Of a stretch of DNA of 64,000 nt, positions 35,927 through 45,530 are shown piece after piece. Each line of letters starts with the position of its first letter. Within the stretch, counting starts at the first letter, position 1. Source of the stretch: Candidatus Sedimenticola sp. (ex Thyasira tokunagai) (GTDB lineage Bacteria; Pseudomonadota; Gammaproteobacteria; Chromatiales; Chromatiaceae). The position numbers and the translations under genes are program-made. Below the pieces are notes generated by a model that was given only the letters and a program-made list of their open reading frames with translations, was not told the DNA's origin and did not search any database. The stretch covers positions 248,598-312,597 of the forward strand of contig CP134874.1 of assembly GCA_037318855.1 (NCBI GenBank), read 5' to 3'.

Positions 35927-37307
35927 ATAGTCAAATCTGGTGTTTAACCAGTTGAATCAAGCGGCGACCTGATCGACTCCTGTTACCTCAACACCATCTT
36001 TAAATTTGATTCCGGTTATCACCTTCGCCAGGTAACCGAAACCCCGTAATCGTCTCCACTTCTTCTCGGCACACAGGCCGAGTTTGAACATCATGTGTAG
36101 CATGCCGTCACGCGATAGGCAGCCCTTGGAACGCTTGGTTCGATGGCGGATTGTCCCGAAGGTTGATTCAATCGGATTGCTGGTCCGGAATGCTCTGCCA
36201 GTGCTGTGCCGGAAAGTGATAGAAAGCCATCAGTTCCTCTCGGTCTTTGTGCAGACAGATGGCAGCCTTCGGATACTTCGGCTCATACGTTTTGATAAAC
36301 AGATCAAAGGCCTTTTCCGCATCGGCCTGAGTCTCCGCCTGCCAGATGTTATGCAGTGCCTGCTTCGCTTTCGGCTGAGCTGTCTTTGGCAGGCAGTTCA
36401 GCACGTTCATGGTCTTGTGCATCCAGCAGCGCTGCTGGCGCGTCTCAGGATATACTTCCTCCAGCGCAGCCCAGAAGCCCATGGCACCGTCACCGATCGC
36501 CAATTTGGGCGGGTTCAGTCCGCGTGACTTCAGCTTCAACAGTACCTCCCGCCAGCTCTGCGTGGACTCCCGCACACCATCCTCAATTGCCAGAAAATGC
36601 TTCTCACCACGCTCATTCACACCGATCACCACCAGGGCACACAGCTTCGTCTGCTCTGCTCTCAGTCCGCTGTAGACACCGTCTGCCCACACATACACCC
36701 AATGCTCCTTATCCAGGCGCTCCTCACACCAGCTCCGATATTCTTCTGCCCAGACCTGCTTCAGACGCGATACCGTGCTGGCCGACAAGCCTGTTGCATC
36801 CGGACCCACCAGCACTTTCAGGGCCTCACCCATCTCACCACTGGAAATCCCCTTCAGGTAGAGCCACGGCAGCGCCGCTTCCAGTGACTTCGTCTTGCGT
36901 ACATACGGCGGTACCAGAGCTGATCGGAACGTCACCGGCTCGCCGGTCTTCGCTCGAACTTTGGGGATCTCGACCGTGACCGGCCCCAATCCTGTCTGCA
37001 GTTTACGAGCTGGCAGATGACCATTACGCACCACACCCGCCTTGCCATCCTCTGTCCGTCGCTCGGTGTGCTCCGCCAACAGCTCCAGCAACTCTGCCTC
37101 TACCGCCTGGTAGATCAACTGCTCTGCACCGCTTCTCAGCAACTCTGTCAGCGGATCGATAATCGTATCTCGACCTGCCAGCTTAACAACGTTATTCTTA
37201 CTCATGGTGGCGTATCTCCAATGGTTGTTTTGATGTCTCGCAACAACAAATCAACCAGATACGCCGCCCTTTTTCAACTACTCAAACACCAGATTCAGTT
37301 ATAACTT
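35927..37307 (-). mobile_element. IS256 copy C
   Basis: Bounded by TTATAGTCAAATCTGG and CAGATTCAGTTATAAC. TCAATGAGG is present on both sides, a nine-base target duplication, so this insertion is recent and undisturbed. Confidence 0.9.
35957..37205 (-). pseudogene. IS256 transposase, frameshifted
   Basis: The frame equals the intact copy up to HWQSI, then an extra G near 36187 changes it (PDQQSD, stop). The remaining C-terminal part (NPIESTFGTIRHRTKRSKGC) is out of frame. The catalytic Glu is expected after the shift, so the enzyme should be dead. Confidence 0.85.
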
Positions 37308-37309
37308 CA

Positions 37310-37785
37310 ATGAGGTTGAGATAGAGTTTAGATAGAGTTGAGATAGATCTAGATAGAGTTGAGACAAAATGAGATGAATTTATAGGCAATTAGTACGTTA
37401 ACTTGTTGATAAAACCTCATTTTTTATTTTGTAGGAGGTAGGAGATAAATTTACGGTGTTTCCTCAAGACATAAGCGACTATTTAATGGGCTAAGGTATC
37501 AAATATTTTGATACCCGGTTGATACCTTTCTGATACAAATTGATACCCGGTTGATACAAAATTGATACATATTGATACATGGTTGAAGCTAATTGAGATG
37601 AATCTATAGGCAATTCGTACGTTAACTTGTTGATAAAACCTCATTTTTGTATTTTGTAGGAGGTAGGCGCTAAGTTTACGGTGTTTCCTCAAGCCCTAAG
37701 CGACGATTTAAGGCGCTATAGACCATTTCAGGTGCATTGATATGTCATCAGATGCTGAAACGCGCTTAGGATGGGCTGTGGTGAT
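37310..37785. repeat. repeat-rich region: AGATAGAGTT units, GATAC iterons and a 110-bp duplication
   Basis: GTTGAGATAGA units are repeated at 37315-37365. A block beginning GAGATGAATTTATAGGCAAT and ending near GTTTCCTCAAG (37370-37490) is repeated at 37592-37710. Between them lie about eight TTGATAC or TGATAC units (37497-37585), several as TTGATACCCGG. The arrangement resembles an iteron array flanked by direct repeats; no gene is seen. Confidence 0.55.
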
Positions 37786-37788
37786 CTA

Positions 37789-37905
37789 ACGAGGCGTACG
37801 CTGCCAGCCATGGAGAACGAAGTGAAGGCTGGTAAACCCTGGTAGCCGTGAGGCCGCACTACTTACCCGGCGTGCCTTGCGCCAGAGTCGAGAACCCAAC
37901 ATGAC
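37789..37905 (-). repeat. dispersed ~280-bp repeat, partial
   Basis: GCTGCCAGCCATGGAGAACG to GTGCCTTGCGCCAGAG matches the outer end of the repeat. After about 37905 the sequence changes to group II intron-like RNA and maturase DNA. Confidence 0.65.
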
Positions 37906-38104
37906 ATCAGAACCGGGGTCGCGTCCTAACCCTGGGATAAGATTGCGAGTGAATGCCGAACCAGGCTCTTTCTGGGAACTGCGGGAACCAGTCATCGTGA
38001 TGTTAAGAGAGAAGACTCAAGTAGCTAAAACTACAAGGTCGAGCGTATCGATGCACGATACTGGGGCGGAGCTGTTTGTAGTAGTGATGAGGCATCTGTA
38101 ATGG

Positions 38105-38458
38105 ATGTGGAGCGAAGGGACAGCGTCAAGCAGCCGGAACTCATGGCTCAACCCCATCATGAGGGGTTGGATAGCTTACTATGGCAAGTTCTATCGTTCA
38201 GCGATGTACGCAATCATTCGGCACGCGAATAAGACCTTGGTTCGCTGGTTTATGCGTAAGTACAAAGCGATTAAGCGCAGTAAAATGCGTGCGATGGCGC
38301 TTTTTGCCCGATGCATGAAGGAAACCCCCGGTTTGTTTGTTCAATGGCGTGAGGGGATGAAAGGTGCGTTTGCTTGATGGGAGCGGTATGAGCGGAGACG
38401 TTCACGTACCGTTCTGCGAGAGGCTGAGGGTGAGAGTCCCTTGGTCTACTCTCCTCCA
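38105..38458 (+). mobile_element. group II intron 3' fragment
   Basis: A maturase-specific domain (NPIMRGWIAYYGKFYRSAMY ... VRWFMRKYKAIKR), its stop at 38377, and then domain V with GAGCGGTATGAGCGGAGACG and CGTACCGTTCTGCG. The reverse transcriptase part is missing. It matches the inverted piece at 13333-13578. Confidence 0.8.
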
Positions 38459-38564
38459 AAAATCTTTCACTAGGTTGAAACTCACTTGGTCACCCACGAG
38501 CTCCTCGGGAGGCCCTTGCGGCTACGATAGGACGCCACGGTACTTGGCCAGCAACCGATCAATA

Positions 38565-39610
38565 TCAGCATTCCACAGCGCCCACGACTCCTTCGGGGAG
38601 GCCCTTGCGGGCACGATAGTTCGCCACAGCAGATGAGCCCTCGATACCCAGCTTCCGAGCAATCTCAGGATTCGTCATCGACCGCCATTGCTCGTCGGTT
38701 ACAGAATCCCAGTCATACTTGGTCTCCCTCGGGCCCCTCGGGAGGCCCTTGCAGGCACGATAGTTCGACACAGTAGATGAGCCCTCGATACCCAGCATCC
38801 GAGCAATCTCAGGATTCGTCATCGACCGCCATTGCTCGTCGGTTACAGAATCCCAGTCATACTTGGTCTCGGGCTCGGGCCCCTCGGGAGGCCCTTGCGG
38901 GCACGATAGGCCGCCACAGTAGATGAGCCCTCGATACCCAGCATCCGAGCAATCTCAGGATTCGTCATCGACTGCCATTGCTCGTCGGTTACAGAATCCC
39001 AGTCATACTTGGTCTCCCTCGGGCCCCTCGGGAGGCCCTTGCAGGCACGATAGTTCGACACAGTAGATGAGCCCTCGATACCCAGCATCCGAGCAATCTC
39101 AGGATTCGTCATCGACCGCCATTGCTCGTCGGTTACAGAATCCCAGTCATACTTGGTCTCCCTCGGGCCCCTCGGGAGGCCCTTGCAGGCACGATAGTTC
39201 GACACAACAGCTTTGTTCTCGATACCCAGCATCCGAGCAATCTCAGGATTCGTCATCGACTGCCATTGTTCGTCGGTTACAGAACCCCAGTCATACCTCG
39301 TCACCCTCGGGTCCCTCGGGAGGCCCTTGCGGGTACGATAGGCCGACACAGCAGATGAGCGCTCGATACCCAGCATCCGAGCAATCTCAGGATTCGTCAT
39401 CGACTGCCATTGCTCGTCGGTTACAGAACCCCAGTCATACTTAGCCACCCTCGGGGCGCTCGGGAGGCCCTTGCGGGCACGATAGGTCGCCACAACAGCT
39501 TTGTTCTCGATACCCAGCATCCGAGCAATCTCAGGATTCGTCATCGACTGCCATTGCTCGTCGGTTACAGAACTCCAGTCATACTTAGCCCTTCCAGGGG
39601 GTTTATTCAT
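38565..39610 (-). pseudogene. protein of seven tandem 48-residue HTH-like modules, frameshifted
   Basis: Five modules from ATG at 39610, then a +2 shift near 38870, then two more modules to 38565. Each module is KYDWxSVTDEQWxS, then MTNPEIARMLGIE, then xxxVxxYRARKGLP, followed by a short basic linker. The central part has the alternating pattern of a helix-turn-helix, with the IARMLGIE turn and a putative recognition helix (NKAVVATYR, SSTVSNYR, SSAVSAYR) whose first residues are exactly those that vary. The 144-base units are nearly identical in DNA, showing recent expansion. A sequence-reading DNA-binding array is inferred; no family name is certain. Confidence 0.7.
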
Positions 39611-39611
39611 A

Positions 39612-39842
39612 TTTCGTCATCTTCCTCAAAACCGGTAACCCTATCTTTTTCACGAGGATGTGTCAGATTAGGTCTGAACTAATACAATACAGTCAGGCGA
39701 ATTGCTTGCCAATGGGTTCTCTCTATTCGAGTTATCCACCCCTATCCAAGCGAGCGCTGCCAGCCATGGAGAGCGAAGCGAAGGAGTAACTCCTCTGTAA
39801 TAATCCAACCCGTTACAGCAACTTCCACCACCCAAAAGTGAC
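39612..39842. other. spacer with a repeat stub
   Basis: AGCGCTGCCAGCCATGGAGAG at 39758 is the terminal stub of the dispersed repeat. From 39822 (ACTTCCACCACCCAAAAG) the second copy of the ORF-plus-palindrome unit begins; the same bases start the first copy at 28223. Confidence 0.5.
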
Positions 39843-40265
39843 TTATTCTGAATCGGTTTCAGTTTCGTTTTTTGCTGCTTCCTCTGCTGCCTTCTTGTTG
39901 TTTTTCACGGCTTTTCTAAGCGCCCCTTGCAGAGACTTGATACTGGCTCTTACTTTTTCGACCTGCTCGTCTGAGACCACCTGTCCTGCCTCCAGGGCCT
40001 CGGTGATCCGATCCACAGTATAGTGGGCATGATTAACAGCCATCGAGCGACTATGGGCCTTCTCTTTGTCTTTCTGGTCTGTCAGCCAGCCCTCGACCTG
40101 GGCGGCCTCTTCATCGGTCAGGTGCTCGCGCACATGGGCTGGGATTGAAGTATTCCCGGTCGGGAACCCAGCGATCATTTTTTGAGTGCTGCGCTTCTTC
40201 TCCGGGAGATAGATAGAGCGGAGAAGCTGAACCCTTGAGCCTTTAACCTTGATCTGCATAGTCAT
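39843..40265 (-). CDS. conserved 140-residue protein, copy 2
   Basis: It differs from the copy at 28245 by only a few residues (KMIAGF for KMVAGF, SIPAHV for SIPTHV, KVRASI for KVRTSI, AAKNET for AAKTET), so coding capacity has been kept since duplication. It has the same highly charged, helical composition, and its start faces the third palindrome cluster. Confidence 0.65.
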   Translation of the reverse strand: MTMQIKVKGSRVQLLRSIYLPEKKRSTQKMIAGFPTGNTSIPAHVREHLTDEEAAQVEGWLTDQKDKEKAHSRSMAVNHAHYTVDRITEALEAGQVVSDEQVEKVRASIKSLQGALRKAVKNNKKAAEEAAKNETETDSE

Positions 40266-40289
40266 ACCCCTTTAGGAAAGTTCGTCATG

Positions 40290-40640
40290 GCCATATAATA
40301 GATGACTAGGCATATCCTGTCAAGAGTTGTCGTCTTTGAATTATCTGATTGCTGGTCATACTCTAAATGGAATTGTCTATGCCTACATTAGGTACGGCTA
40401 TCCATATCAGGCAATACCTATTAAGGTATGTCGTCATGTAATAATAGACCGCGGTCATATCCAGCATAGCGTTGCCTATGCGTAGGCAAATAGCGTATCA
40501 GAAACCGCCGCGAGACGTATCTATAGGCGGTATGTTCAATCATGCTTTATTAGAATATGTCGTCATGCCTATTAAAGATACGCTATGCGAAAAAGTCAAT
40601 ACAAAGTAAGGCATGACTATATAAAAGTATAAGCAAGGCA
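40290..40640. repeat. palindrome cluster, copy 3
   Basis: The cluster is shorter than copies 1 and 2 because the first palindromes are lost. CCTATTAAGGTATGTCGTC, TTGCCTATGCGTAGGC and TATGTCGTCATGCCTATTAA are kept. It ends, like copy 2, in TAAGGCATGACTATATAAAA. Confidence 0.6.
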
Positions 40641-40754
40641 GAGAAATGGTCTTATAGATCACATTTAGAGCGTCTTTCTGGATAGTCGAAGCCCTGTCCT
40701 CGAAATAGTGGTAAATGCACTCTTAGGCATACCAAAATCAAATAGAAAAACACG

Positions 40755-40985
40755 AGCGAGTCTTCGATTTCGTGATGTAAAACGGGACATCCAAGTCCCC
40801 CTTTTGCACTCAATCTTCGACAGCCTATTAGTGCCCCGGCCGTCCTGGTCACTGACTGGGCGACGTGTTCGGATGCCTACTTTGCTTCCCCTCTAGCGCG
40901 CTGCGCGCACGACGGGTAAGCAGTGCGGCCTCACGGCTACCGGGGATTACCAGCCTTCGCTTCGCTCTCCATGGCTGGCAGCGTA
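40755..40985 (+). repeat. dispersed ~280-bp repeat
   Basis: From TCTTCGATTTCGTGATG through GGGACATCCAAGTCCCCC to TCCATGGCTGGCAGCG; shorter in the middle than the copy at 52.1 kb. Confidence 0.75.
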
Positions 40986-41176
40986 GGAAAATATGAGCTG
41001 TGGATTTATCAGGAAAAGTTCAGAGACAGAATAATCATACAAATATTGCTGTGAGGTGAAGAGTTCACAGATAGAGATAAAAAACTGTGAAAAATATTAA
41101 TCTACAGCCTCATTAGCTGCAGAATGAGATTGTCGCACACCTGGAAGAAAGTTAACGTACATGTTAACCCGTTATA
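40986..41176. other. intergenic before higBA
   Basis: No gene is seen. CCGTTATAATG directly before higB could be the closing core (GTTATAA) of a preceding attC whose other arm is lost. Confidence 0.35.
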
Positions 41177-41530
41177 ATGAGAGAAATCCTATTTTACCGG
41201 GCGGTATCAGGATGTTGCCCTGTAGAAGAGTTCCTTGACTCTTTGGCAGGTAAACAGGCTAAGAAGGTTGCCTGGGTTCTACAACTCATTGAAGATATGG
41301 ATATTGTTCCTGCTCAGTATTTCAAGAAGCTAGTGAATACTGATGGTATATGGGAAGTCAGGATACAAGTTGGAGGAAACATATTTCGATTACTTGGATT
41401 TCTTGATGGTGACCACTTGATTGTCTTGAATCATGCTTTTCAAAAGAAAACTCAAAAGACACCCAAGAAAGAAATCAAGCTGGCAGAAATCCGAAAGCAA
41501 GATTACCTCAAACAGGAGGCAGTCAAATGA
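41177..41530 (+). CDS. higB: HigB/RelE-type toxin (Gp49-like), cassette
   Basis: The 117-residue product has the phage Gp49/HigB pattern: [35 protein letters not shown], and [19 protein letters not shown] with the arginines of the active site, then [16 protein letters not shown]. Such toxins cut mRNA on the ribosome. Its stop overlaps the antitoxin start by four bases (ATGA). Toxin-first order is that of HigBA modules. The pair ends in an attC and is a cassette of the integron array. Confidence 0.9.
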   Translation: MREILFYRAVSGCCPVEEFLDSLAGKQAKKVAWVLQLIEDMDIVPAQYFKKLVNTDGIWEVRIQVGGNIFRLLGFLDGDHLIVLNHAFQKKTQKTPKKEIKLAEIRKQDYLKQEAVK

Positions 41531-41802
41531 GTGATCTGAAGAAATACATTAGTAAGAGAAAAGAGTGTGATGGAGAGTTCACCGAAGATTTTGATAAAGG
41601 CTATCAAGCATTCAAGATTGGTGTACTGTTGAAACAGGCAAGAGAGGCATCTGGTTTAACGCAGGCAGAAATAGCAGACAAACTTCACACAAAAAAGTCA
41701 GCTATTTCACGAATGGAAAACCACGCAGAGGATATACGGCTATCAACTTTGGAGAAATTCGCTGCTGTGCTAGGTAGGAAGCTTGAAGTATCAATAAGGT
41801 AA
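41527..41802 (+). CDS. higA: HigA-type XRE antitoxin
   Basis: The 91-residue antitoxin has an XRE helix-turn-helix in [20 protein letters not shown] and the family's [17 protein letters not shown] end. It both neutralises the toxin and represses the operon in known systems. A truncated inverted copy lies at 14736-14990 together with its attC. Confidence 0.9.
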   Translation: MSDLKKYISKRKECDGEFTEDFDKGYQAFKIGVLLKQAREASGLTQAEIADKLHTKKSAISRMENHAEDIRLSTLEKFAAVLGRKLEVSIR

Positions 41803-41806
41803 AGCA

Positions 41807-41897
41807 GCTAACCAGCACATCCAACTGACACCAAAAAGCGGTGCTCCTCGTTCCTCGTCGCACCACTTATTGATGCAGTTGATGTGAGGCGTTAGGT
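41807..41897 (+). repeat. integron attC 3
   Basis: GCTAACC to GTTAGGT, 91 bases. CATCCAACTGACACC and CAGTTGATGTG form the outer stem, CTCCTCGTTCCTCGTCG the loop region. It is nearly identical to the inverted site at 14641. Confidence 0.9.
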
Positions 41898-41907
41898 GTA
41901 AAAAGAG

Positions 41908-42198
41908 ATGGGAAAGAAATTGCCACCAGATCAGATGGAACTCTACAAAAGGATTGATGAAATTCTATTCTATAAATGGGATCCAATAGGGATATCTGAT
42001 GGAGACTGGGCAAGGGATGAATACCATTCTTATCTACCAAGAGTGTTTAGTATGGCTTTAGAGTACGCAAGCCCAGAGCCAATTGCTGAGTATCTTGGTA
42101 TTGTGACAACTGAAAACATGGGTTTGGCTTCAGCAAAAGAGCACGATTTAGCTATTGCAACTCAAATATTAGAAGTCAAAGAATCATTAGGTATTTAG
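41908..42198 (+). CDS. unknown cassette protein, 96 residues
   Basis: The product is acidic: QMELYKRIDEILFYKWDPIG, ARDEYHSYLPRVFSMA and PIAEYLGIVTTENMGL. I recall similar small proteins (KRIDExLxYxWDPIG) from integron cassettes and TA-like neighbourhoods, but no function is established. The start lies 10 bases after the attC core, so it can only be read from upstream. Its own attC is missing; the dispersed repeat follows. Confidence 0.7.
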   Translation: MGKKLPPDQMELYKRIDEILFYKWDPIGISDGDWARDEYHSYLPRVFSMALEYASPEPIAEYLGIVTTENMGLASAKEHDLAIATQILEVKESLGI

Positions 42199-42228
42199 TA
42201 AAATGGAAGTATCTTCACAAAACCAAGC

Positions 42229-42526
42229 GTGTCGCTACCTCGTGAAAGATTTTGGGACATCCAAGTCTCCAAAATCGACTCGCCTACGCGACAGCCGTTA
42301 TGCCCCGACCGTCCTGCGTACGTCACGATTCCGTATTGCACATTGCAGCAAAGCTGCTTGTGCACTACTCCATCATGACTCCCGCAATGACTCTACGGCG
42401 TTTCGGATGCACTCCTTGTATGCCCTACATCGCTCCCTGCCGGTCGCAATTCCGGCCATACAACCGCGCCTACGCCTATCGGGGACTAATCGCCTCGGCT
42501 TTCAGCCTTCCATGGCGATCAGCGAA
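42229..42526 (+). repeat. dispersed ~280-bp repeat
   Basis: Full-length, CGTGTCGCTACCTCGTG to CATGGCGATCAGCG, almost identical to 14999-15293. It replaces the beginning of the next attC, which is therefore truncated. Confidence 0.8.
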
Positions 42527-42528
42527 GG

Positions 42529-42604
42529 CAATTTCACGCGGACGTCAAAAGCGTCGTTCGTTCCTCACTATGCTTTTTTCCTCCGGTGAATTGCGGCGTT
42601 AGGC
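42529..42604 (+). repeat. integron attC 4, 5' truncated
   Basis: GGCAATTTCACGCGGACG to GCGTTAGGC matches attC 2 but lacks the opening TAAC core, which the dispersed repeat removed. Confidence 0.75.
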
Positions 42605-42627
42605 GTAAAGAGAGATCGGGCACATAA

Positions 42628-43341
42628 ATGGAAAAGTCATTAATAGATATTAGGTATTACGCAAGCGACTCTCCCAATGAAACGGGTAAAAGTCTCCCTT
42701 CAAGTTGTACCCGATTTTTCGAATTTCCAAAGTTGCTTCACTACTGGGGCGCTCGTATCGCCACTATACTTGGAGCAAAGGGGCTGTCCCTCGGAGAATT
42801 CGATCACCTATATATCAACTATACAAACGCTATTCCAAAAAGCAGTATTGCTTTTTCCGAAAGAACACCAGAAAAATGGCTCAGGTATATTGACTACGGT
42901 GTAAACTTCGAAGAACTAAAATCATTAAATGAGGCGGAACTTGAACAATTTGTAATACGTAGCACGTTTGAGTGTCTTCATCATTTATGCAATTCGAGCA
43001 TGGAAAAATCCGAAATAATCAAGTTTGCTTCAAAAGAAGTGGAGAGGTTCGGTTCTGAGATAGAACTTCCTGTTAAGGAAAAAAACACCAAGTCCTATTC
43101 CGTGTTAGTTTCTTATAAATTGCGCCCTAAGGGCGAGGCATCATATGGACTTGTAAAATATATTAACCACAAAACAGGAACTACATTCTCCAAAATATTT
43201 GTTAAGCTTAAGGGGCCATCGGATATATTTCCCCTAGTAGGAACAATTTCAGTAAAAGATGAAAAAATCTTAATCAAACCGAGGCCTTCTTTTAAAGCAA
43301 GCCTTTTATACAAATTCATATCAGGTTCCGATGGAGGTTGA
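42628..43341 (+). CDS. unknown cassette protein, 237 residues
   Basis: No signal peptide or membrane segment is seen. Visible features are RFFEFPKLLHYWGARIATIL near the start, FVIRSTFECLHHLCNSS in the middle and a basic C-terminus. The composition is AT-rich. It is followed after 19 bases by attC 5. I do not recognise the family. Confidence 0.65.
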   Translation: MEKSLIDIRYYASDSPNETGKSLPSSCTRFFEFPKLLHYWGARIATILGAKGLSLGEFDHLYINYTNAIPKSSIAFSERTPEKWLRYIDYGVNFEELKSLNEAELEQFVIRSTFECLHHLCNSSMEKSEIIKFASKEVERFGSEIELPVKEKNTKSYSVLVSYKLRPKGEASYGLVKYINHKTGTTFSKIFVKLKGPSDIFPLVGTISVKDEKILIKPRPSFKASLLYKFISGSDGG

Positions 43342-43360
43342 TATAAATGACGCAGCAAGC

Positions 43361-43429
43361 GCATAACAAAGCGCTGCTAGGGATAAACCTACGCTGCGCT
43401 TCGGTTTTCCCCAGAGCGCGGTGTTATGA
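43361..43429 (+). repeat. integron attC 5
   Basis: GCATAAC to GTTATGA, 69 bases, with CGCTGCTAGGG pairing to CCCAGAGCGCG. Shorter than attC 1-3 and unrelated in its loop. Confidence 0.8.
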
Positions 43430-43465
43430 CAGAATAAATAACCACAAAATGAGGTTCCCTATCAT

Positions 43466-43888
43466 ATGTTAAGAAAATCGTTGCTCGTTATATTAATTAC
43501 GCAAATACTATATGGGTGCGCATCGGCACCTGGAACAGCATTTGAAATACAATCAAATATGGGAAAATTTGAAACATACTCACATCTGTTAAAAATGGCA
43601 GAAAAGTGCTTTTCTAGAGAAGCGACGCCATTTCTAGATGGTAGATTAGTCAGGTATGGTCAGCTATTTAATAATTTCAAAACCATAACAGTACATCAGT
43701 ATGCTTTTGATATAGGGGTATTAGAACCAGATATCATAATATTAATCGCTAATGACGGTAAGAATATAAAAGTCGTAAGTGATGAAATAACAGATCAGAC
43801 AGAAGCCTTAGTCAAGCAACGGGTCGAAAATATAGACAGGGTTAAGCTTTGGGCTAAAGGAAATTCTGAATGCGCAGATGCGGGCTGA
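43466..43888 (+). CDS. unknown lipoprotein (cassette)
   Basis: The 140-residue protein starts MLRKSLLVILITQILYGC, a lipoprotein signal with lipobox ILYGC. The mature part (EIQSNMGKFETYSHLLKMAE, PDIIILIANDGKNIKVVSDE) has no recognised domain. It would be anchored in an envelope membrane. One-gene cassette between attC 5 and attC 6. Confidence 0.75.
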   Translation: MLRKSLLVILITQILYGCASAPGTAFEIQSNMGKFETYSHLLKMAEKCFSREATPFLDGRLVRYGQLFNNFKTITVHQYAFDIGVLEPDIIILIANDGKNIKVVSDEITDQTEALVKQRVENIDRVKLWAKGNSECADAG

Positions 43889-43900
43889 TGTAATGATGTG

Positions 43901-43966
43901 TCATAACCAGGCCTTACATCGGACACAGTCGCTTGCGCGCCTGATCCGCCGAAGACAACGTTATGT
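43901..43966 (+). repeat. integron attC 6
   Basis: TCATAACC to GTTATGTG, 66 bases; the stem (ATCGGACACAG / CGCCGAAGAC) is weaker than in the other sites, but the core sites and the position between two ORFs fit. Confidence 0.6.
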
Positions 43967-43984
43967 GTAAAAAGAAAGGAAGCC

Positions 43985-44316
43985 ATGGATTATGACCAAG
44001 CTTTAGCACGTAAGTTAAAATCAATGCTCGAATGCGAGGCATCTATTAAGAAGCCAATTCGATTCTTGGTTCCTATGGCGAAGACGAGCATGAACGAGAA
44101 GCAGATAGGGTGAAGCTCGCTATTCTGAAGCTCGCAGGCTCCGATCTGAAAGAGATAGAAAAATACACAGAAACAGCCAAGCAAGATTACAGGGATGTAC
44201 TAACTTGGGCGGAGTATCCAAGGCAAAGCAAAAAGTGGTCAATGCCTGACGGCCCTAAGAAGAATAATCTTATAGAAGCAGACAAAGAAGAATACGATAA
44301 ATGGTTAAACACATAA
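43985..44316 (+). pseudogene. unknown cassette protein, frameshifted
   Basis: ATG at 43985 opens MDYDQALARKLKSMLECEAS; near 44055 the frame moves to NSILGSYGEDEHEREADRVK and continues as LAGSDLKEIEKYTETAKQDY to the TAA at 44314. A one-base error or true inactivation explains this. The combined product would be about 110 residues without membrane segments. Its stop overlaps the opening core of the next, truncated attC. Confidence 0.6.
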
Positions 44317-44360
44317 CAAGAACTTCAACTACGCGCCTATCGGCGCCTCCTATCTCGGAT
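44311..44360 (+). repeat. integron attC 7, 3' truncated
   Basis: ACATAACAAGAACTTCAACT then CGCGCCTATCGGCGCC: the first half of an attC like that at 45531. The closing GTT core is absent. Confidence 0.55.
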
Positions 44361-44413
44361 ATCTATCACCGGTAGAATATGAGATGAGAGCTGCCTATAA
44401 CTAAAACTGTCCG

Positions 44414-45115
44414 TTAATTCGGGGGAACCTCAGTCTGTCCCCTATTGTTCTTTGGCAGCCGCTCTATATCGGTACCACGGATATCCAGCCAGCCGCCAAC
44501 CACCAGCTTATTTGGTAGTTTTTTTATGGTGGTTCCGGACAGGTTCAACCAGGAACCTACCCTTAACTGTTTGGGTAAGCTACTGACCATTGTTCCCGAT
44601 AAATCTAGACCACCTTTGATTGTCATCTGTTTGGGTAATTTGACGATAAGGCTGCTCACCAGGTAGAGATCGCCGCCAACATCCAGTCTCTTTGGCAGTT
44701 CCTGAATGATGGTGCCTGAAAGATCCAGGTCACCACCTACCTTCAAGGTGTTGGGCAGTGTTTCAATTGCGGTGGCTCGCAGATCAAGATTTCCACCTAC
44801 ACGGAGTCCCTTGGGGAGTTTGGTGATCAGGGTGCCGATAAGATTCAAATTTCCGGGAATATGCAGGTTTTCCGGTAACTGTTCGATATCGGATAGTGAG
44901 AGATCCAGGTCTCCGCCTATCCGTATGTCCTTCGGCAGTCGTGAAATAGGGGTTCCCGAAAGATCGAGGCTTCCAGTCACCCTGAATTTCTTGGGCAGTT
45001 TTTTAATCTGTGTCTGTTTTAGGTTCAGGTTGCCGTCGATACAAGTTCCGGCACCGAAGCGAGTGTTCGATGCTGTTTTATCACCAGATAGCGTGACGTC
45101 ATGTTTCTGTTTCAT
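44414..45115 (-). CDS. leucine-rich-repeat protein
   Basis: The 233-residue protein is made of about nine units of roughly 22 residues with the pattern LPKxLxVGGxLDLSGTxIxx, for example GDLDLSGTIIQELPK. The solenoid begins near residue 25 after a short polar start and ends in a hydrophilic tail. No signal peptide is seen. It runs against the direction of the cassettes and is not directly bounded by complete attC sites. A protein-binding role is likely; partner unknown. Confidence 0.8.
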   Translation of the reverse strand: MKQKHDVTLSGDKTASNTRFGAGTCIDGNLNLKQTQIKKLPKKFRVTGSLDLSGTPISRLPKDIRIGGDLDLSLSDIEQLPENLHIPGNLNLIGTLITKLPKGLRVGGNLDLRATAIETLPNTLKVGGDLDLSGTIIQELPKRLDVGGDLYLVSSLIVKLPKQMTIKGGLDLSGTMVSSLPKQLRVGSWLNLSGTTIKKLPNKLVVGGWLDIRGTDIERLPKNNRGQTEVPPN

Positions 45116-45530
45116 GTGGGTTTTTGAAGTAAATTCAATCTAACAGATTTGATTTGCCGGTGTAGCTGAGGGTATCAGCAAAGCTTAGATGGAACAAAAT
45201 ATTCTTTCATTGCAAAAGAGGGGCCAAACAGAAAAAACACAAGGACAGCCATCACTAACAGTCAAAAGGGATATCTAGATCGTGATATACCGATTCAATC
45301 CTATGATCGACTGGTTACAGGTTTTCTGAAAAGAGGGTAACTCACTGAATTGATGGATTTAATTCTTTTATCATTGATTTAATCGAGGGGTGATCATAGG
45401 ACATCGCGAGTTGAAAAAAGAACGTTTCCCGTACCAGCCCAAACTATGCCGCCGGTGGTGGACTGAGGAGCACCACAAGAGTTGTGGACATGTTAGTCAG
45501 GAGGCCATCAAGCGTTCTTTGGAACTCGAT
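45116..45530. other. no intact gene; possible gene tail
   Basis: Mostly unassigned. From about 45390 to 45534 an open stretch (RELKKERFPYQPKLC, WWTEEHHKSCGHVS, stop just before attC 8) may be the end of a lost cassette gene. Confidence 0.35.
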
